The notes under the pieces are model-generated. The model worked only from the letters and a program-made list of their open reading frames with translations. It ran no database searches and was not told where the DNA came from. Below, one piece after another: positions 32,420-40,169 of a DNA stretch of 40,561 bases. The number at the start of each line of letters is the position of its first letter. Within the stretch, counting starts at the first letter, position 1. Location of the stretch: the NCBI GenBank assembly GCA_021372055.1, contig JAJFVB010000317.1, positions 1 through 40,561 of the forward strand. The letters are read 5' to 3'. The stretch comes from Desulfobacteraceae bacterium (GTDB taxonomy: Bacteria; Desulfobacterota; Syntrophobacteria; Syntrophobacterales; Syntrophobacteraceae). The translations under genes and the position numbers were made by a program.

Positions 32420-34348
32420 ATGAATGTTCTTTTTCAACCAATACGTCTCGGGCCCCTGACCCTCAAAAATCGCCTGCTTATGACCGCAATGTCCACCCGG
32501 TTCGCCGGACCGCGAGGCCAGGCAACCGAGCGGCTCACCGAATACTACGCGGCGCGGGCCGCGGGCGGAACCGCTCTCATAACGGTCGAGGAGGCATACA
32601 TCCACCCTCTGCTTCCTCACATCAAAAACGCGCTCGGGGTCTACGGGGACCACCTCATTCCCGGTCTCAAGCATCTGGCCGACCGCATTCACGAGGAAGG
32701 CGCGCTCGCCTCGCTCCAGATAGGCCATTATTTCCGCACTCACGTGAACGGCTTTCCGCGCTACGTGGCGTCCATCGACGCGCCCTTTTGCGATCAGAAC
32801 TGCAAGGAACTCAATCCCGATGAAATCCGGTATCTGACCGGCCTCTTTGCCGATGCCGCCTTCCGAACCCGCTCCGCCGGATTCGACGCCGTGGAGATCC
32901 ACGCCTGCCACGGGTGCATCATCTCGGAATTCCTCTCCCCCTACTGGAACCACAGAAAAGACGAATACGGGGGGAGCAGGGAGGGCCGGTTCCGCTTTTT
33001 GCTCGAGATACTCGCGGCCCTCCGGGAACGGCTCGGCCCGGAATACCCCGTGATCGTCCGTATCTCCGGCAGCGAGTTCGTGCCCAACGGATTCACCCCG
33101 GAGGACGCCGTCGCGCTGTCGAAGTTGCTCGAAGCGGGAGGCGCAAGCGCAATCAATATCTCCGGCGGGCTTGGACACGAAAACCACGTGGCCATACCTC
33201 CCTCGGACGTGCCGCGGGGCCTTCTGCCCCCCATCGGCAAGATGGTCAAGCAAGATGTGTCCATACCCGTGATAGTCGGCAATTCCATGACCCCCGAGCT
33301 TGCCGGGCAGACGCTGCAAAACGGCCAGGCCGACATCATCGGCCTCGGGCGACCGCTCATCGCCGATCCCGAGTGGCCGACCAAGGTGCGCGAGGGCAGG
33401 CTCTCCGAGCTCCGCCGGTGCATCCGCTGCAACCAGGGCTGCTTCGGCGCGCTGAACAACCCGAGGCGCAAGTGGATCAGCTGCATGTACAATCCCGTTG
33501 CGGGCAGGGAGTTCGAACAGCCCCTCAAGAAGGCCAAGGAGGAAAAGCTTGTCGTGGTGGTGGGCGGCGGCCCCTCCGGATGCGAAGTTGCCCGGGTAGC
33601 GAGGCAGAAAGGCCACCGCGTGATGCTTCTGGAGAAAACATCCCGCCTCGGCGGCCAGTTCAATCTCGCTTCCGTGCCGCCAAACAAGGCGGATTTCAGG
33701 CCGCTCGTCCAGTTCTACGAAAGGGAACTCATTCGAATCGGCGTCGACGTGCGCTTCGAGACCCTGGCAACCCAGGAAATGCTCGATTCGCTTTTCGCCG
33801 ACGTCTACGTGATAGCAGCCGGCTCGATTCCAAGCCGTCCGCCCATTCCCGGGGTCAACCTGCCCCATGTCTCCACCGCTCATGACGTGCTGGCCGGGAA
33901 CTTCCCCATCGACTCGGGACCGGTCGTTGTCATCGGGGGCGGCGCATCGGGCCTTGAGACCGCCGATTTCATCTCGAAAAACGGAATTCCCGTCACGGTC
34001 GTGGAGATGCTCGCCCAGGCCGGACAGGACGTCCAGACCGGAATCGGGGTCCGCGAAGCCCTGTTCTCCCGGCTTTCGGCGCAGGGAGTCGAGCTTCTTC
34101 CGGCTCATCGCGCCATGGCGATTGACGAGCAGGGCGTTGTCGTGTCCGACAGGCCGCTCATCGGCGGGGGAAACCTCCGGACGCTGCCCGCCCGGTTCGT
34201 GGTGCTTTCGCTCGGCAACAGGCCCGCGGACAATTTCGCGCCGCAGACCCGCAAGGATGCCGTCTGGTATAAGGTCGGCGACAGCTCGAATCCCGGCAAC
34301 GCATACGATGCGATCCACCAGGCTTTCGAAGTCGCTATAACTATATAA
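32420..34348 (+). CDS. Old-yellow-enzyme/2,4-dienoyl-CoA-reductase-like FMN/FAD/Fe-S oxidoreductase
   Basis: A 642-residue protein with FadH architecture. An FMN TIM barrel (1-330) carries G-F-D-A-V-E-I-H-A-C-H-G (about 154-165). The 4Fe-4S ligands are Cys334, 337, 341 and 355. A C-terminal FAD/NAD(P) pair of domains has G-G-G-P-S-G (about 380) and V-V-I-G-G-G-A-S-G-L-E (about 505). In the family it reduces a conjugated C=C bond of an enoyl- or dienoyl-CoA, or of an enoate or enone, with NAD(P)H. Next to a dehydratase-like enzyme, the likely task is reducing the unsaturated product. AAGGA precedes the ATG. Substrate unknown. Confidence 0.85.
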   Translation: MNVLFQPIRLGPLTLKNRLLMTAMSTRFAGPRGQATERLTEYYAARAAGGTALITVEEAYIHPLLPHIKNALGVYGDHLIPGLKHLADRIHEEGALASLQIGHYFRTHVNGFPRYVASIDAPFCDQNCKELNPDEIRYLTGLFADAAFRTRSAGFDAVEIHACHGCIISEFLSPYWNHRKDEYGGSREGRFRFLLEILAALRERLGPEYPVIVRISGSEFVPNGFTPEDAVALSKLLEAGGASAINISGGLGHENHVAIPPSDVPRGLLPPIGKMVKQDVSIPVIVGNSMTPELAGQTLQNGQADIIGLGRPLIADPEWPTKVREGRLSELRRCIRCNQGCFGALNNPRRKWISCMYNPVAGREFEQPLKKAKEEKLVVVVGGGPSGCEVARVARQKGHRVMLLEKTSRLGGQFNLASVPPNKADFRPLVQFYERELIRIGVDVRFETLATQEMLDSLFADVYVIAAGSIPSRPPIPGVNLPHVSTAHDVLAGNFPIDSGPVVVIGGGASGLETADFISKNGIPVTVVEMLAQAGQDVQTGIGVREALFSRLSAQGVELLPAHRAMAIDEQGVVVSDRPLIGGGNLRTLPARFVVLSLGNRPADNFAPQTRKDAVWYKVGDSSNPGNAYDAIHQAFEVAITI

Positions 34349-34368
34349 GGATCCACAAGGAGGAAGAA

Positions 34369-34392
34369 ATGCGTTTTTTTTGCCCCTGGTGA
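34369..34392 (+). other. Seven-codon mini-ORF with a strong ribosome site and T8 tract
   Basis: AAGGAGG is followed 6 bases later by ATG and then only M-R-F-F-C-P-W before TGA, across a run of eight T. It could be a leader peptide, the remnant of a start region broken by slippage or sequencing error in the T tract, or chance. The real dctP-like start with its own GGAGG follows 94 bases later. Confidence 0.3.
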
Positions 34393-34462
34393 TATGGCGT
34401 TAGTGCAATCATGTCACGCATACAGGTAGGCGCTTTTAACCACAACTACAGGGAGGTTTGGG

Positions 34463-35485
34463 ATGAGAGCGAAGAGGTTTTCAGTTCTACTGGCACTGGC
34501 AGTTGCTTTCGCATTCGGTCTGGGAGTCTTCGCCGCTTCGAGCGCGGAGGCCGCCAAGACGATCCGGGTCGCAACGGTAGCCTTGCCGGAGACAACAATC
34601 TACCAGGGATTGGACAAGTGGCAGAAGATCATGGCCGAAAAGTCCAAGGGCGCGATCGAGATCAAGATCCTTGGCAGGGCCGTGATGGGTGGAGACCGGG
34701 AAATGATCGAGGGCTGCCGCCTCGGCACACTCGATGCCGGCATCGTCAGCGGCTCAGTTCTGGCAAACATCCTTCCGCAGTTTTCCATGACCGCGCTGCC
34801 CTATCTTTTCAACAGCCATGAAGAGGCCAACGCTTATCTCGACGGACCGATGGGCCAGAAACTGTTCGCCCTGCTCGAAGAAAAGGACCTCGTCGGCCTG
34901 GGCTGGTCCTCCTGGTCGTTCCGCGGCATCTGGAACAACGTACGGCCGATCGCCAAGCCCGAAGACATGAACGGGCTCAAGATCCGCACGGTCGAAACCC
35001 CGCTTGACATGGGCATAGTCAACAAAATGGGCGGAGTCGCCACCCCGATGGCCTGGAGCGAGTGTCTTCTCGGACTTCGCCAGGGCACGGTCGACGGCAT
35101 CTCCACCACTTACGGTCTTGGCTACCCCCTGAAGCTCTACGAAATCGCCAAATTCGCATCCCAGACCAATCAGTATTACGAAACCGCCCCGCTTATCATG
35201 GGCAAGAAACTATTCAGCAGCTTTACTCCCGAAGAGCAGAAGCTCATCAAGGAAACCGCGGCCGAAGCCATGCTTTCGACCAGAATCGAGCAGATGAAGT
35301 ACGAACAGGGCGTCCAGCCCTTGCTCGAAGCAAAGGGCGTGAAGGTCAACTCGATCAGCAAGGAAGTTTTCGAAGCTTTCCGCGAAAAGACAAAACCGCT
35401 TTATGACGAATTCCGTCCAAAAGTGACCCCGGAACTCATGGACGCAAGCATGGCCTTCCTCAAGGCTTACAGGGAAAAGAAGTAA
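34463..35485 (+). CDS. TRAP transporter solute-binding protein (DctP-like)
   Basis: A 340-residue periplasmic binding protein. The signal peptide runs to about residue 31 (A-E-A then A-K). The mature protein has the DctP-family order: T-I-R-V-A-T at the N terminus, G-D-R-E-M-I-E-G-C-R-L-G-T-L-D, then G-L-K-I-R-T (near residue 174) with the arginine that usually binds a carboxylate, and G-L-R-Q-G-T-V-D-G-I. It captures an organic acid for the DctQ/DctM permease encoded next. GGGAGG precedes the ATG. The ligand cannot be told from sequence; the neighbours suggest a hydroxy- or oxo-carboxylate. Confidence 0.93.
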   Translation: MRAKRFSVLLALAVAFAFGLGVFAASSAEAAKTIRVATVALPETTIYQGLDKWQKIMAEKSKGAIEIKILGRAVMGGDREMIEGCRLGTLDAGIVSGSVLANILPQFSMTALPYLFNSHEEANAYLDGPMGQKLFALLEEKDLVGLGWSSWSFRGIWNNVRPIAKPEDMNGLKIRTVETPLDMGIVNKMGGVATPMAWSECLLGLRQGTVDGISTTYGLGYPLKLYEIAKFASQTNQYYETAPLIMGKKLFSSFTPEEQKLIKETAAEAMLSTRIEQMKYEQGVQPLLEAKGVKVNSISKEVFEAFREKTKPLYDEFRPKVTPELMDASMAFLKAYREKK

Positions 35486-35498
35486 CTGATTCACCACA

Positions 35499-35524
35499 GG
35501 GGGCGGCCATGCGGGTCCGCCCCC
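35499..35524 (+). terminator. Hairpin between dctP-like and dctQ-like genes
   Basis: The 8-bp perfect stem GGGGGCGG (35499-35506)/CCGCCCCC (35517-35524) lies in the 57-bp gap without a T-run. Such intergenic stems commonly stabilise or partly terminate the message, so that binding protein exceeds permease. Confidence 0.5.
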
Positions 35525-35542
35525 GCCAACCGGGAGCAAGCC

Positions 35543-36061
35543 ATGTGGATAACGAAAGTCCTGGATCCTATTCAAAAGGCGATCGATTTCATCTCGGCCG
35601 TTTTCATCGCCCTGGCGGTTTCGATCCTCTTCTACGCCGTACTGATGCGCTACATTTTTCACAGTCCGCCTGCGTGGTCCCAGGAAGTCACGCGCTATCT
35701 TTTCGTGTGGCTCATCATGCTCGGGGGCGCATCCGTAACGCGCGACCAGACCCATTTGAACATCAATGTCTTTATCGACCTGATGCCACGCAAAGTTCAG
35801 GCGATCGTCAACCTGTTTCTCAACGTGCTCATGCTGATCTTCTGCGTCGTACTGATCTATCAAAGCGCGCTGATCTACCCGAAGGTCGCCGAAGCGATGA
35901 ATCCCATCCTTCCCATCTCGCTGGGGCTGCTCTATTTGTCCATCCCCGTCGGCACGGCTCTCATGGTGCTCTTCATCGTGGAAAACAGCATCAAGCTCTT
36001 CGTGAAGACCGATAAGGCTTCCCCCGGAGAGGAGGCAAACGTATGTTCATGTTCGCAGTAA
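35543..36061 (+). CDS. TRAP transporter small permease subunit (DctQ-like)
   Basis: A 172-residue membrane protein with four predicted TM helices (about residues 18-37, 50-63, 86-106 and 124-150). It has the DctQ signature W-S-Q-E-V-T-R-Y-L-F-V-W near residues 45-56 and a G-G-A-S-V-T-R-D-Q-T-H-L segment. It pairs with the large DctM subunit, whose gene overlaps its last 19 bases. GGGAG precedes the ATG. Confidence 0.92.
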   Translation: MWITKVLDPIQKAIDFISAVFIALAVSILFYAVLMRYIFHSPPAWSQEVTRYLFVWLIMLGGASVTRDQTHLNINVFIDLMPRKVQAIVNLFLNVLMLIFCVVLIYQSALIYPKVAEAMNPILPISLGLLYLSIPVGTALMVLFIVENSIKLFVKTDKASPGEEANVCSCSQ

Positions 36062-37326
36062 TCATGGTGTTTCTCGTTACGGCCCTCCTCGGCATGCCGA
36101 TATTCATGTCCTTCGGCGTGACGGCCCTGTTTGCCTGCGTCGCAGGAGATTTTCCCCTCCAGATCATCGCCCAGCGGTTGATGATCGGCATGGATACCTT
36201 CGTCCTGCTGGCGGTTCCCGGGTTCGTCCTGGTCGGCGACATCATGTGCCGGGGAGGCATCTCCATACGGGCCGTCGATTTCGCGAATTCCCTTATCGGC
36301 CATTTCCGTGGCGGCCTCGCCATGGTGACGGTTTTCACCGGAATGATCATGGGCGGCATTTCGGGCTCCGCGGTGGCCGACACCGCCGCCGTGGGCTGCG
36401 TGCTCATACCCGGAATGGAAAAGGAGAAATACCCCAAGGAGTTCGCGGCCGCGGTCATCGGCACCGCCGGCCCTCTCGGGAACATCATCCCGCCCTCCAT
36501 CCCGATGATCGTCTACTCCATGACCGCGGGCCTTTCCCTGCTGGATCTTTTCCTGTCGGGCTACATCCCCGGCGTGATGATCGGCGTCATGCTCATGGTT
36601 GCCTGCAACATCATCTCAAAGAGGAACGGGTACGGCCCCCCTCCGGGAACCATGAAATTTTCCGGCAAGAACGTGTGGGTAACGTTCAAGCGCGCCGGCT
36701 GGGCTCTCTTCACCCCGGTGATTGTCGTCGGAGGAATTGTAAGCGGGATTTTCACGCCGACAGAATCGGCCATGATCGGCGTGTTCTACTGCCTCTTCAT
36801 CGCGATGTTCGTCTACAGGGAGATGAGTTGGAAGGAACTGCCCGAGCTGCTGCTGAACTCCGCCAAGACGAGCGCAAAGCTTGTCATCATCATCGGCTCG
36901 GCGGCGGTGTTTTCCTACATCTCCATCAACGAAGGCGTTCCCGAGATGTTCGAGAAGTTCATGCTCAGCATCTCTCACAATAAATACGTGATCCTGTTTC
37001 TCCTCAACCTCATTCTCCTTGGCATGGGCATGCTCATCGACATTCTCGTGGCGACGATCATCTTCGTGCCGGTCCTGATTCCGCTTGCGGCCTCGCTCGA
37101 TATCGCGCCGCTGCACATCGCGCTGATCTTTGTCATCAACATGTCGATAGGACTTCTGACGCCGCCGGTCGGCTACTGCCTCTACGTGGCCTCGGCAATC
37201 GCCAAGGTCCCGATGGAGAAGGTTGCCGTTCACTCAATTCCTCTGATTATAGCGATGCTGGTGATTTTGACCTTTGTCACCATTTTTCCGCAGCTCACGC
37301 TGTATATTCCCAGCCTGATTCACTAG
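36043..37326 (+). CDS. TRAP transporter large permease subunit (DctM-like)
   Basis: A 427-residue, roughly 12-TM permease subunit. Family features include G-G-I-S-G-S-A-V-A-D-T-A-A-V-G (about 106-120), A-A-V-I-G-T-A-G-P-L-G-N-I-I-P-P-S-I-P-M, T-P-T-E-S-A-M-I-G and a C-terminal L-T-P-P-V-G. It is the ion-coupled channel of the TRAP system and usually imports with Na+. Its start lies inside the dctQ-like gene (19-base overlap), implying coupled translation. The cupin gene follows after 51 bases with no terminator. Confidence 0.94.
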   Translation: MFMFAVIMVFLVTALLGMPIFMSFGVTALFACVAGDFPLQIIAQRLMIGMDTFVLLAVPGFVLVGDIMCRGGISIRAVDFANSLIGHFRGGLAMVTVFTGMIMGGISGSAVADTAAVGCVLIPGMEKEKYPKEFAAAVIGTAGPLGNIIPPSIPMIVYSMTAGLSLLDLFLSGYIPGVMIGVMLMVACNIISKRNGYGPPPGTMKFSGKNVWVTFKRAGWALFTPVIVVGGIVSGIFTPTESAMIGVFYCLFIAMFVYREMSWKELPELLLNSAKTSAKLVIIIGSAAVFSYISINEGVPEMFEKFMLSISHNKYVILFLLNLILLGMGMLIDILVATIIFVPVLIPLAASLDIAPLHIALIFVINMSIGLLTPPVGYCLYVASAIAKVPMEKVAVHSIPLIIAMLVILTFVTIFPQLTLYIPSLIH

Positions 37327-37377
37327 CGGCCCGACTGTTCCAGATGCGGACCCGATTTAAAAAGAAAGGGGTAATCG

Positions 37378-37737
37378 ATGCACTACATTAAAGAGCAGGA
37401 CATCGCAGGACTCCAGTTGCCCGGCAGGCTCTGGAAAAAACTCATAGGTCCCGAAGACGGGAACTGCAACAACATGATCCTCGGAGTGGTCGTGTTTCCT
37501 CCGGGAAGCGATCCGGGGACCCACAAGCACGAGGCGGAAGAGGAAATCATCTATGTGGTCTCCGGCCGTGGGGAAACAAAGGTCGGGGACGCCGTTTACC
37601 CGCTTGAACCCGGCGTCGCGGTTTTCACCGAACCCGGAATCGAGCATGGAGTAAAAACGCTTGGCTCCGAGCCGCTCGTTCTGGTGAGCGTCTTCAGCCC
37701 GCCGGTCAGGCCCGGTTCGTACGACAAGAAAAAGTAG
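37378..37737 (+). CDS. Small cupin-fold protein
   Basis: A 119-residue single cupin. Motif 1 has metal ligands His49 and His51 (T-H-K-H) and Glu56, then G63. Motif 2 has His90 in P-G-I-E-H-G. This is a full 3-His/1-Glu set, so a metal-dependent enzyme or a ligand-binding role are both possible; small cupins of this type often act as isomerases, decarboxylases or sugar/acid binders. It lies between the TRAP permease and an unrecognised protein in the same operon. No specific reaction is claimed. Confidence 0.8.
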   Translation: MHYIKEQDIAGLQLPGRLWKKLIGPEDGNCNNMILGVVVFPPGSDPGTHKHEAEEEIIYVVSGRGETKVGDAVYPLEPGVAVFTEPGIEHGVKTLGSEPLVLVSVFSPPVRPGSYDKKK

Positions 37738-37775
37738 TTTGTACCCAGCGATTCATCACAATGGAAGGATCAGAG

Positions 37776-38639
37776 ATGGACAGAAAAGCTCTACTGGATG
37801 AGGTCAAGTACTATTTCAATTATTCCGACCACTGGCGCCGCCTTTGCGCAGCCCTGAGAGACCCCGACCCGACCGGGACGCATATTCACTCCTATGTCGA
37901 GACTTCGGTGCATCCGGATTCTCTGGAAACGATCATCAAGAGATATTTCGAGCGCCTGGGACGTCCGTCGACCAGGAAGATCGACCACATGGCCCCCAAG
38001 GCCGGCGTGGGCAGCCTGCACGGCGTCGAGCCCCTGGGAAGTCCCCATTTCGACTACCAGTGGATCTTCAACAAGGACGTGGGGCTCAAGGCCTGTGACG
38101 GCGGCGAGTCCGGCTGCAACCTGCTCGTATGGAACCGCTGGTACATCAACCAGTTCTGTTCCCAGTTCCCCTTCAGGAAAGTCGGCACGAAGGAAGAAAA
38201 GGCCCTTGAGGAGTACTTCAAGACGGACCATTTCGTAAAGGCCCTCGAGTATCCCGTGATGCCGACCACGAACCATTTCCACATCAACGTTCACGCGAGC
38301 GTTCATCCGGACGTCATCCAGAAGTTCGCCGAAGAAGCCCTGGCCCGCGAAGGGGTAAAGATCTTCTACACCTGCCCCAACGTCTACATGGCCGACGGCA
38401 AGAACTATCGCGGCAAGCTCGTCTTCATGTCCAAGCAACCCGAAGTCGTGTTCGACATCGGCTGGCTGTTCGACCCCAAGACCGTCATCGAACCGGCCAT
38501 GGAGCCCTGGATCTTCAAGGATCATCCGGGCTATGACCTGTGGTCGAGCGACATGCTCGCTCAGGTTATGGACGCACCTTACGTTACGCTGAGCAAGGAA
38601 GAGATCGACGACGTCCTCAGGGCCTGCAGGTTTGCGTAA
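37776..38639 (+). CDS. Unrecognised His-rich protein with a duplicated HxH...SVHPD motif
   Basis: A 287-residue soluble protein that I cannot assign to a family. It is full-length, with normal codon use and GGAAGGA 6 bases before the ATG; an in-frame ATG at 37761 lacks such a site. It contains an internal repeat: His36-x-His38-x7-His46-Pro-Asp (T-S-V-H-P-D) and His167-x-His169-x7-His177-Pro-Asp (A-S-V-H-P-D). Each is followed by a helix ending in a Gly, like two strand-helix units. Further histidines occur in D-H-M-A-P, S-L-H-G and S-P-H-F. The pattern suggests a metal site built from two similar halves. It is the last gene of the TRAP/cupin set, before a strong terminator, so an enzymatic step on the imported acid is a reasonable guess only. 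Confidence 0.8.
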   Translation: MDRKALLDEVKYYFNYSDHWRRLCAALRDPDPTGTHIHSYVETSVHPDSLETIIKRYFERLGRPSTRKIDHMAPKAGVGSLHGVEPLGSPHFDYQWIFNKDVGLKACDGGESGCNLLVWNRWYINQFCSQFPFRKVGTKEEKALEEYFKTDHFVKALEYPVMPTTNHFHINVHASVHPDVIQKFAEEALAREGVKIFYTCPNVYMADGKNYRGKLVFMSKQPEVVFDIGWLFDPKTVIEPAMEPWIFKDHPGYDLWSSDMLAQVMDAPYVTLSKEEIDDVLRACRFA

Positions 38640-38710
38640 TCACAGGCGATTGAGGACGCCAGTTTAACCGGCTCTTCGGCGGCAAGCGGGACCGCGCCTG
38701 CCTATTGTCC

Positions 38711-38750
38711 GACAGCCATGCCCGCACAACGGCGCATGGCTGTCATTTTC
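38711..38750 (+). terminator. Rho-independent terminator of the TRAP/cupin operon
   Basis: A perfect 11-bp stem, GACAGCCATGC (38711-38721) with GCATGGCTGTC (38734-38744), is followed by ATTTTC. Its presence argues against starting the next gene at the ATG inside it (38718). Confidence 0.8.
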
Positions 38751-38795
38751 TCCCTATCGGTCCCCGCGAGGGACGGGACGAGGTACAGTATCATC

Positions 38796-40046
38796 ATGCC
38801 TACGGATTACCCCAAAATGTATCGCGTGCGGCAGCAGTTCAGCGCCAGCGCCATTGAAGATGTCCAGAAAGCGGTTCGGGACGAGTTCGCGCAGCGTGAC
38901 TTCTCCGGAAAGATCCGACCCGGCCAGAAAGTCGCGGTGGCCGTGGGTTCGCGCGGGATCCACGATATCGTTGAGATCGTCTCGGTCGCGGTGGAATGCC
39001 TGAAAGACATGGGACTCGACCCCTTCATCGTCCCGGCCATGGGCTCGCACGGCGGAGCAACGGCGGAGGGACAGGAACAGGTCCTCAAGCACCTCGGGAT
39101 AGAAGAATCGACCGTCAAGGCTCCCGTGGTCTCCAGCATGGATGTCGTCTCGCTGGGCCACATCGAAAACGGCGCTGAAGTTTTCGTCTCAAAGGACGTC
39201 CTCGAAACGGACCACGTGGTGGTCATCAACCGGGTCAAACCCCACACGGCGTTCCGCGCCGACGTCGAGTCGGGCCTTTGCAAGATGCTCGCGGTCGGCT
39301 GCGGCAAACACGAAGGGGCCCTGAACATGCACAAGTACGGTCTGGCAGCCTCGATCAAGCCGGCCGCCGAGCTTATCCTCAAACGGGCTCCCGTGCTGTG
39401 CGGACTGGCGATCGTCGAGAACTCGCTCGATCTGCCGACCACGATAAAGCTCGCCGCGGCGGAAGAATTCGTCGAGGTGGACCGGCGGCTTCTGGTGGAT
39501 GCGAGACGCCTCCTGCCCCGCATTCCCGTCGAGCAGCTCGATATCCTGATCATAAACGAGATGGGCAAGAACATCAGCGGAGGAGGCATCGATCCGAACG
39601 TTATCGGGTTCTGGCGGAGGGAGGGAGGTCCCCGGACACCCGACTTCAGGACCCTGATTTTGCTCGACATCACCGATCAATCCCATGGCAACGCCCTGGG
39701 CATAGGCGTGGTGGACCTGACGAGCAAGCGGGTCATGGAGAAGGTAGATCTGCAGGTGACTTACACAAACGCGCTTACCACCGGGATCTGGCGGGCGGTC
39801 CGGCTCCCGATCACGCTCGAAAACGACCGCGCGGTCCTGGATGCCGCTCTACGCCATGTAACGGACATCTCCAAGGTCCGCATGGCTCGTATTGCGAGCA
39901 GTCTGTCGCTTGAATACCTGTGGGTCAGCGAGGCGGTGATGAAGGAACTCAAAGGCAACGACTCCGTGGAAGTCGATGAGACCCCGCTGTCCATTGCCTT
40001 CGATGCAAACGGGATGATGCTGCCCTTCGAAGCACCCTGCAATTAG
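38796..40046 (+). CDS. LarA-like (lactate racemase domain, DUF2088) protein
   Basis: A 416-residue protein of the LarA superfamily, whose members are nickel-pincer-nucleotide racemases or epimerases of 2-hydroxyacids. Blocks seen: V-A-V-G-S-R-G-I-H-D (48-57), P-A-M-G-S-H-G-G-A-T (80-89), N-R-V-K-P-H-T-A-F-R (145-154), and E-S-G-L-C-K-M-L-A-V-G-C-G-K-H-E-G-A (158-175). Many His/Lys are available for cofactor and metal, but I cannot map them one-to-one on LarA from memory. I use the ATG at 38796 because the upstream ATG sits in a terminator stem. If it is a racemase, it would supply the D-hydroxyacid for the dehydrogenase at 26071. The nickel-pincer cofactor genes (larB, larC, larE) are not in the window. 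Confidence 0.72.
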   Translation: MPTDYPKMYRVRQQFSASAIEDVQKAVRDEFAQRDFSGKIRPGQKVAVAVGSRGIHDIVEIVSVAVECLKDMGLDPFIVPAMGSHGGATAEGQEQVLKHLGIEESTVKAPVVSSMDVVSLGHIENGAEVFVSKDVLETDHVVVINRVKPHTAFRADVESGLCKMLAVGCGKHEGALNMHKYGLAASIKPAAELILKRAPVLCGLAIVENSLDLPTTIKLAAAEEFVEVDRRLLVDARRLLPRIPVEQLDILIINEMGKNISGGGIDPNVIGFWRREGGPRTPDFRTLILLDITDQSHGNALGIGVVDLTSKRVMEKVDLQVTYTNALTTGIWRAVRLPITLENDRAVLDAALRHVTDISKVRMARIASSLSLEYLWVSEAVMKELKGNDSVEVDETPLSIAFDANGMMLPFEAPCN

Positions 40047-40071
40047 ATTGCCTTGAGCCGTCTTTGCCACA

Positions 40072-40114
40072 GGCGCTGCCGGACCGGGGCCACAAGCCCG
40101 AAGCCGGCAGCGCC
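40072..40114. terminator. Long GC-rich stem between convergent genes
   Basis: GGCGCTGCCGG (40072-40082) pairs perfectly with CCGGCAGCGCC (40104-40114). No T-run is present. It lies between the LarA-like gene (+) and the membrane protein (-) and may help end both. Confidence 0.45.
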
Positions 40115-40169
40115 GAATCCCGCCGCGAAGCGGCAGGCGCAAGCACCCTGCGCCTGCGCCCCCTTCTCC

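Noticed and set aside
32417..34318. 633-codon minus-strand open frame
   Set aside because: It lies exactly opposite the FadH-like flavoprotein, which has all cofactor motifs; the antisense product is Gly/Asp/Arg-rich without a domain.
38718..38795. Longer start for the LarA-like gene
   Set aside because: The ATG at 38718 lies in the stem of a strong terminator and the added 26 residues match nothing in the family.
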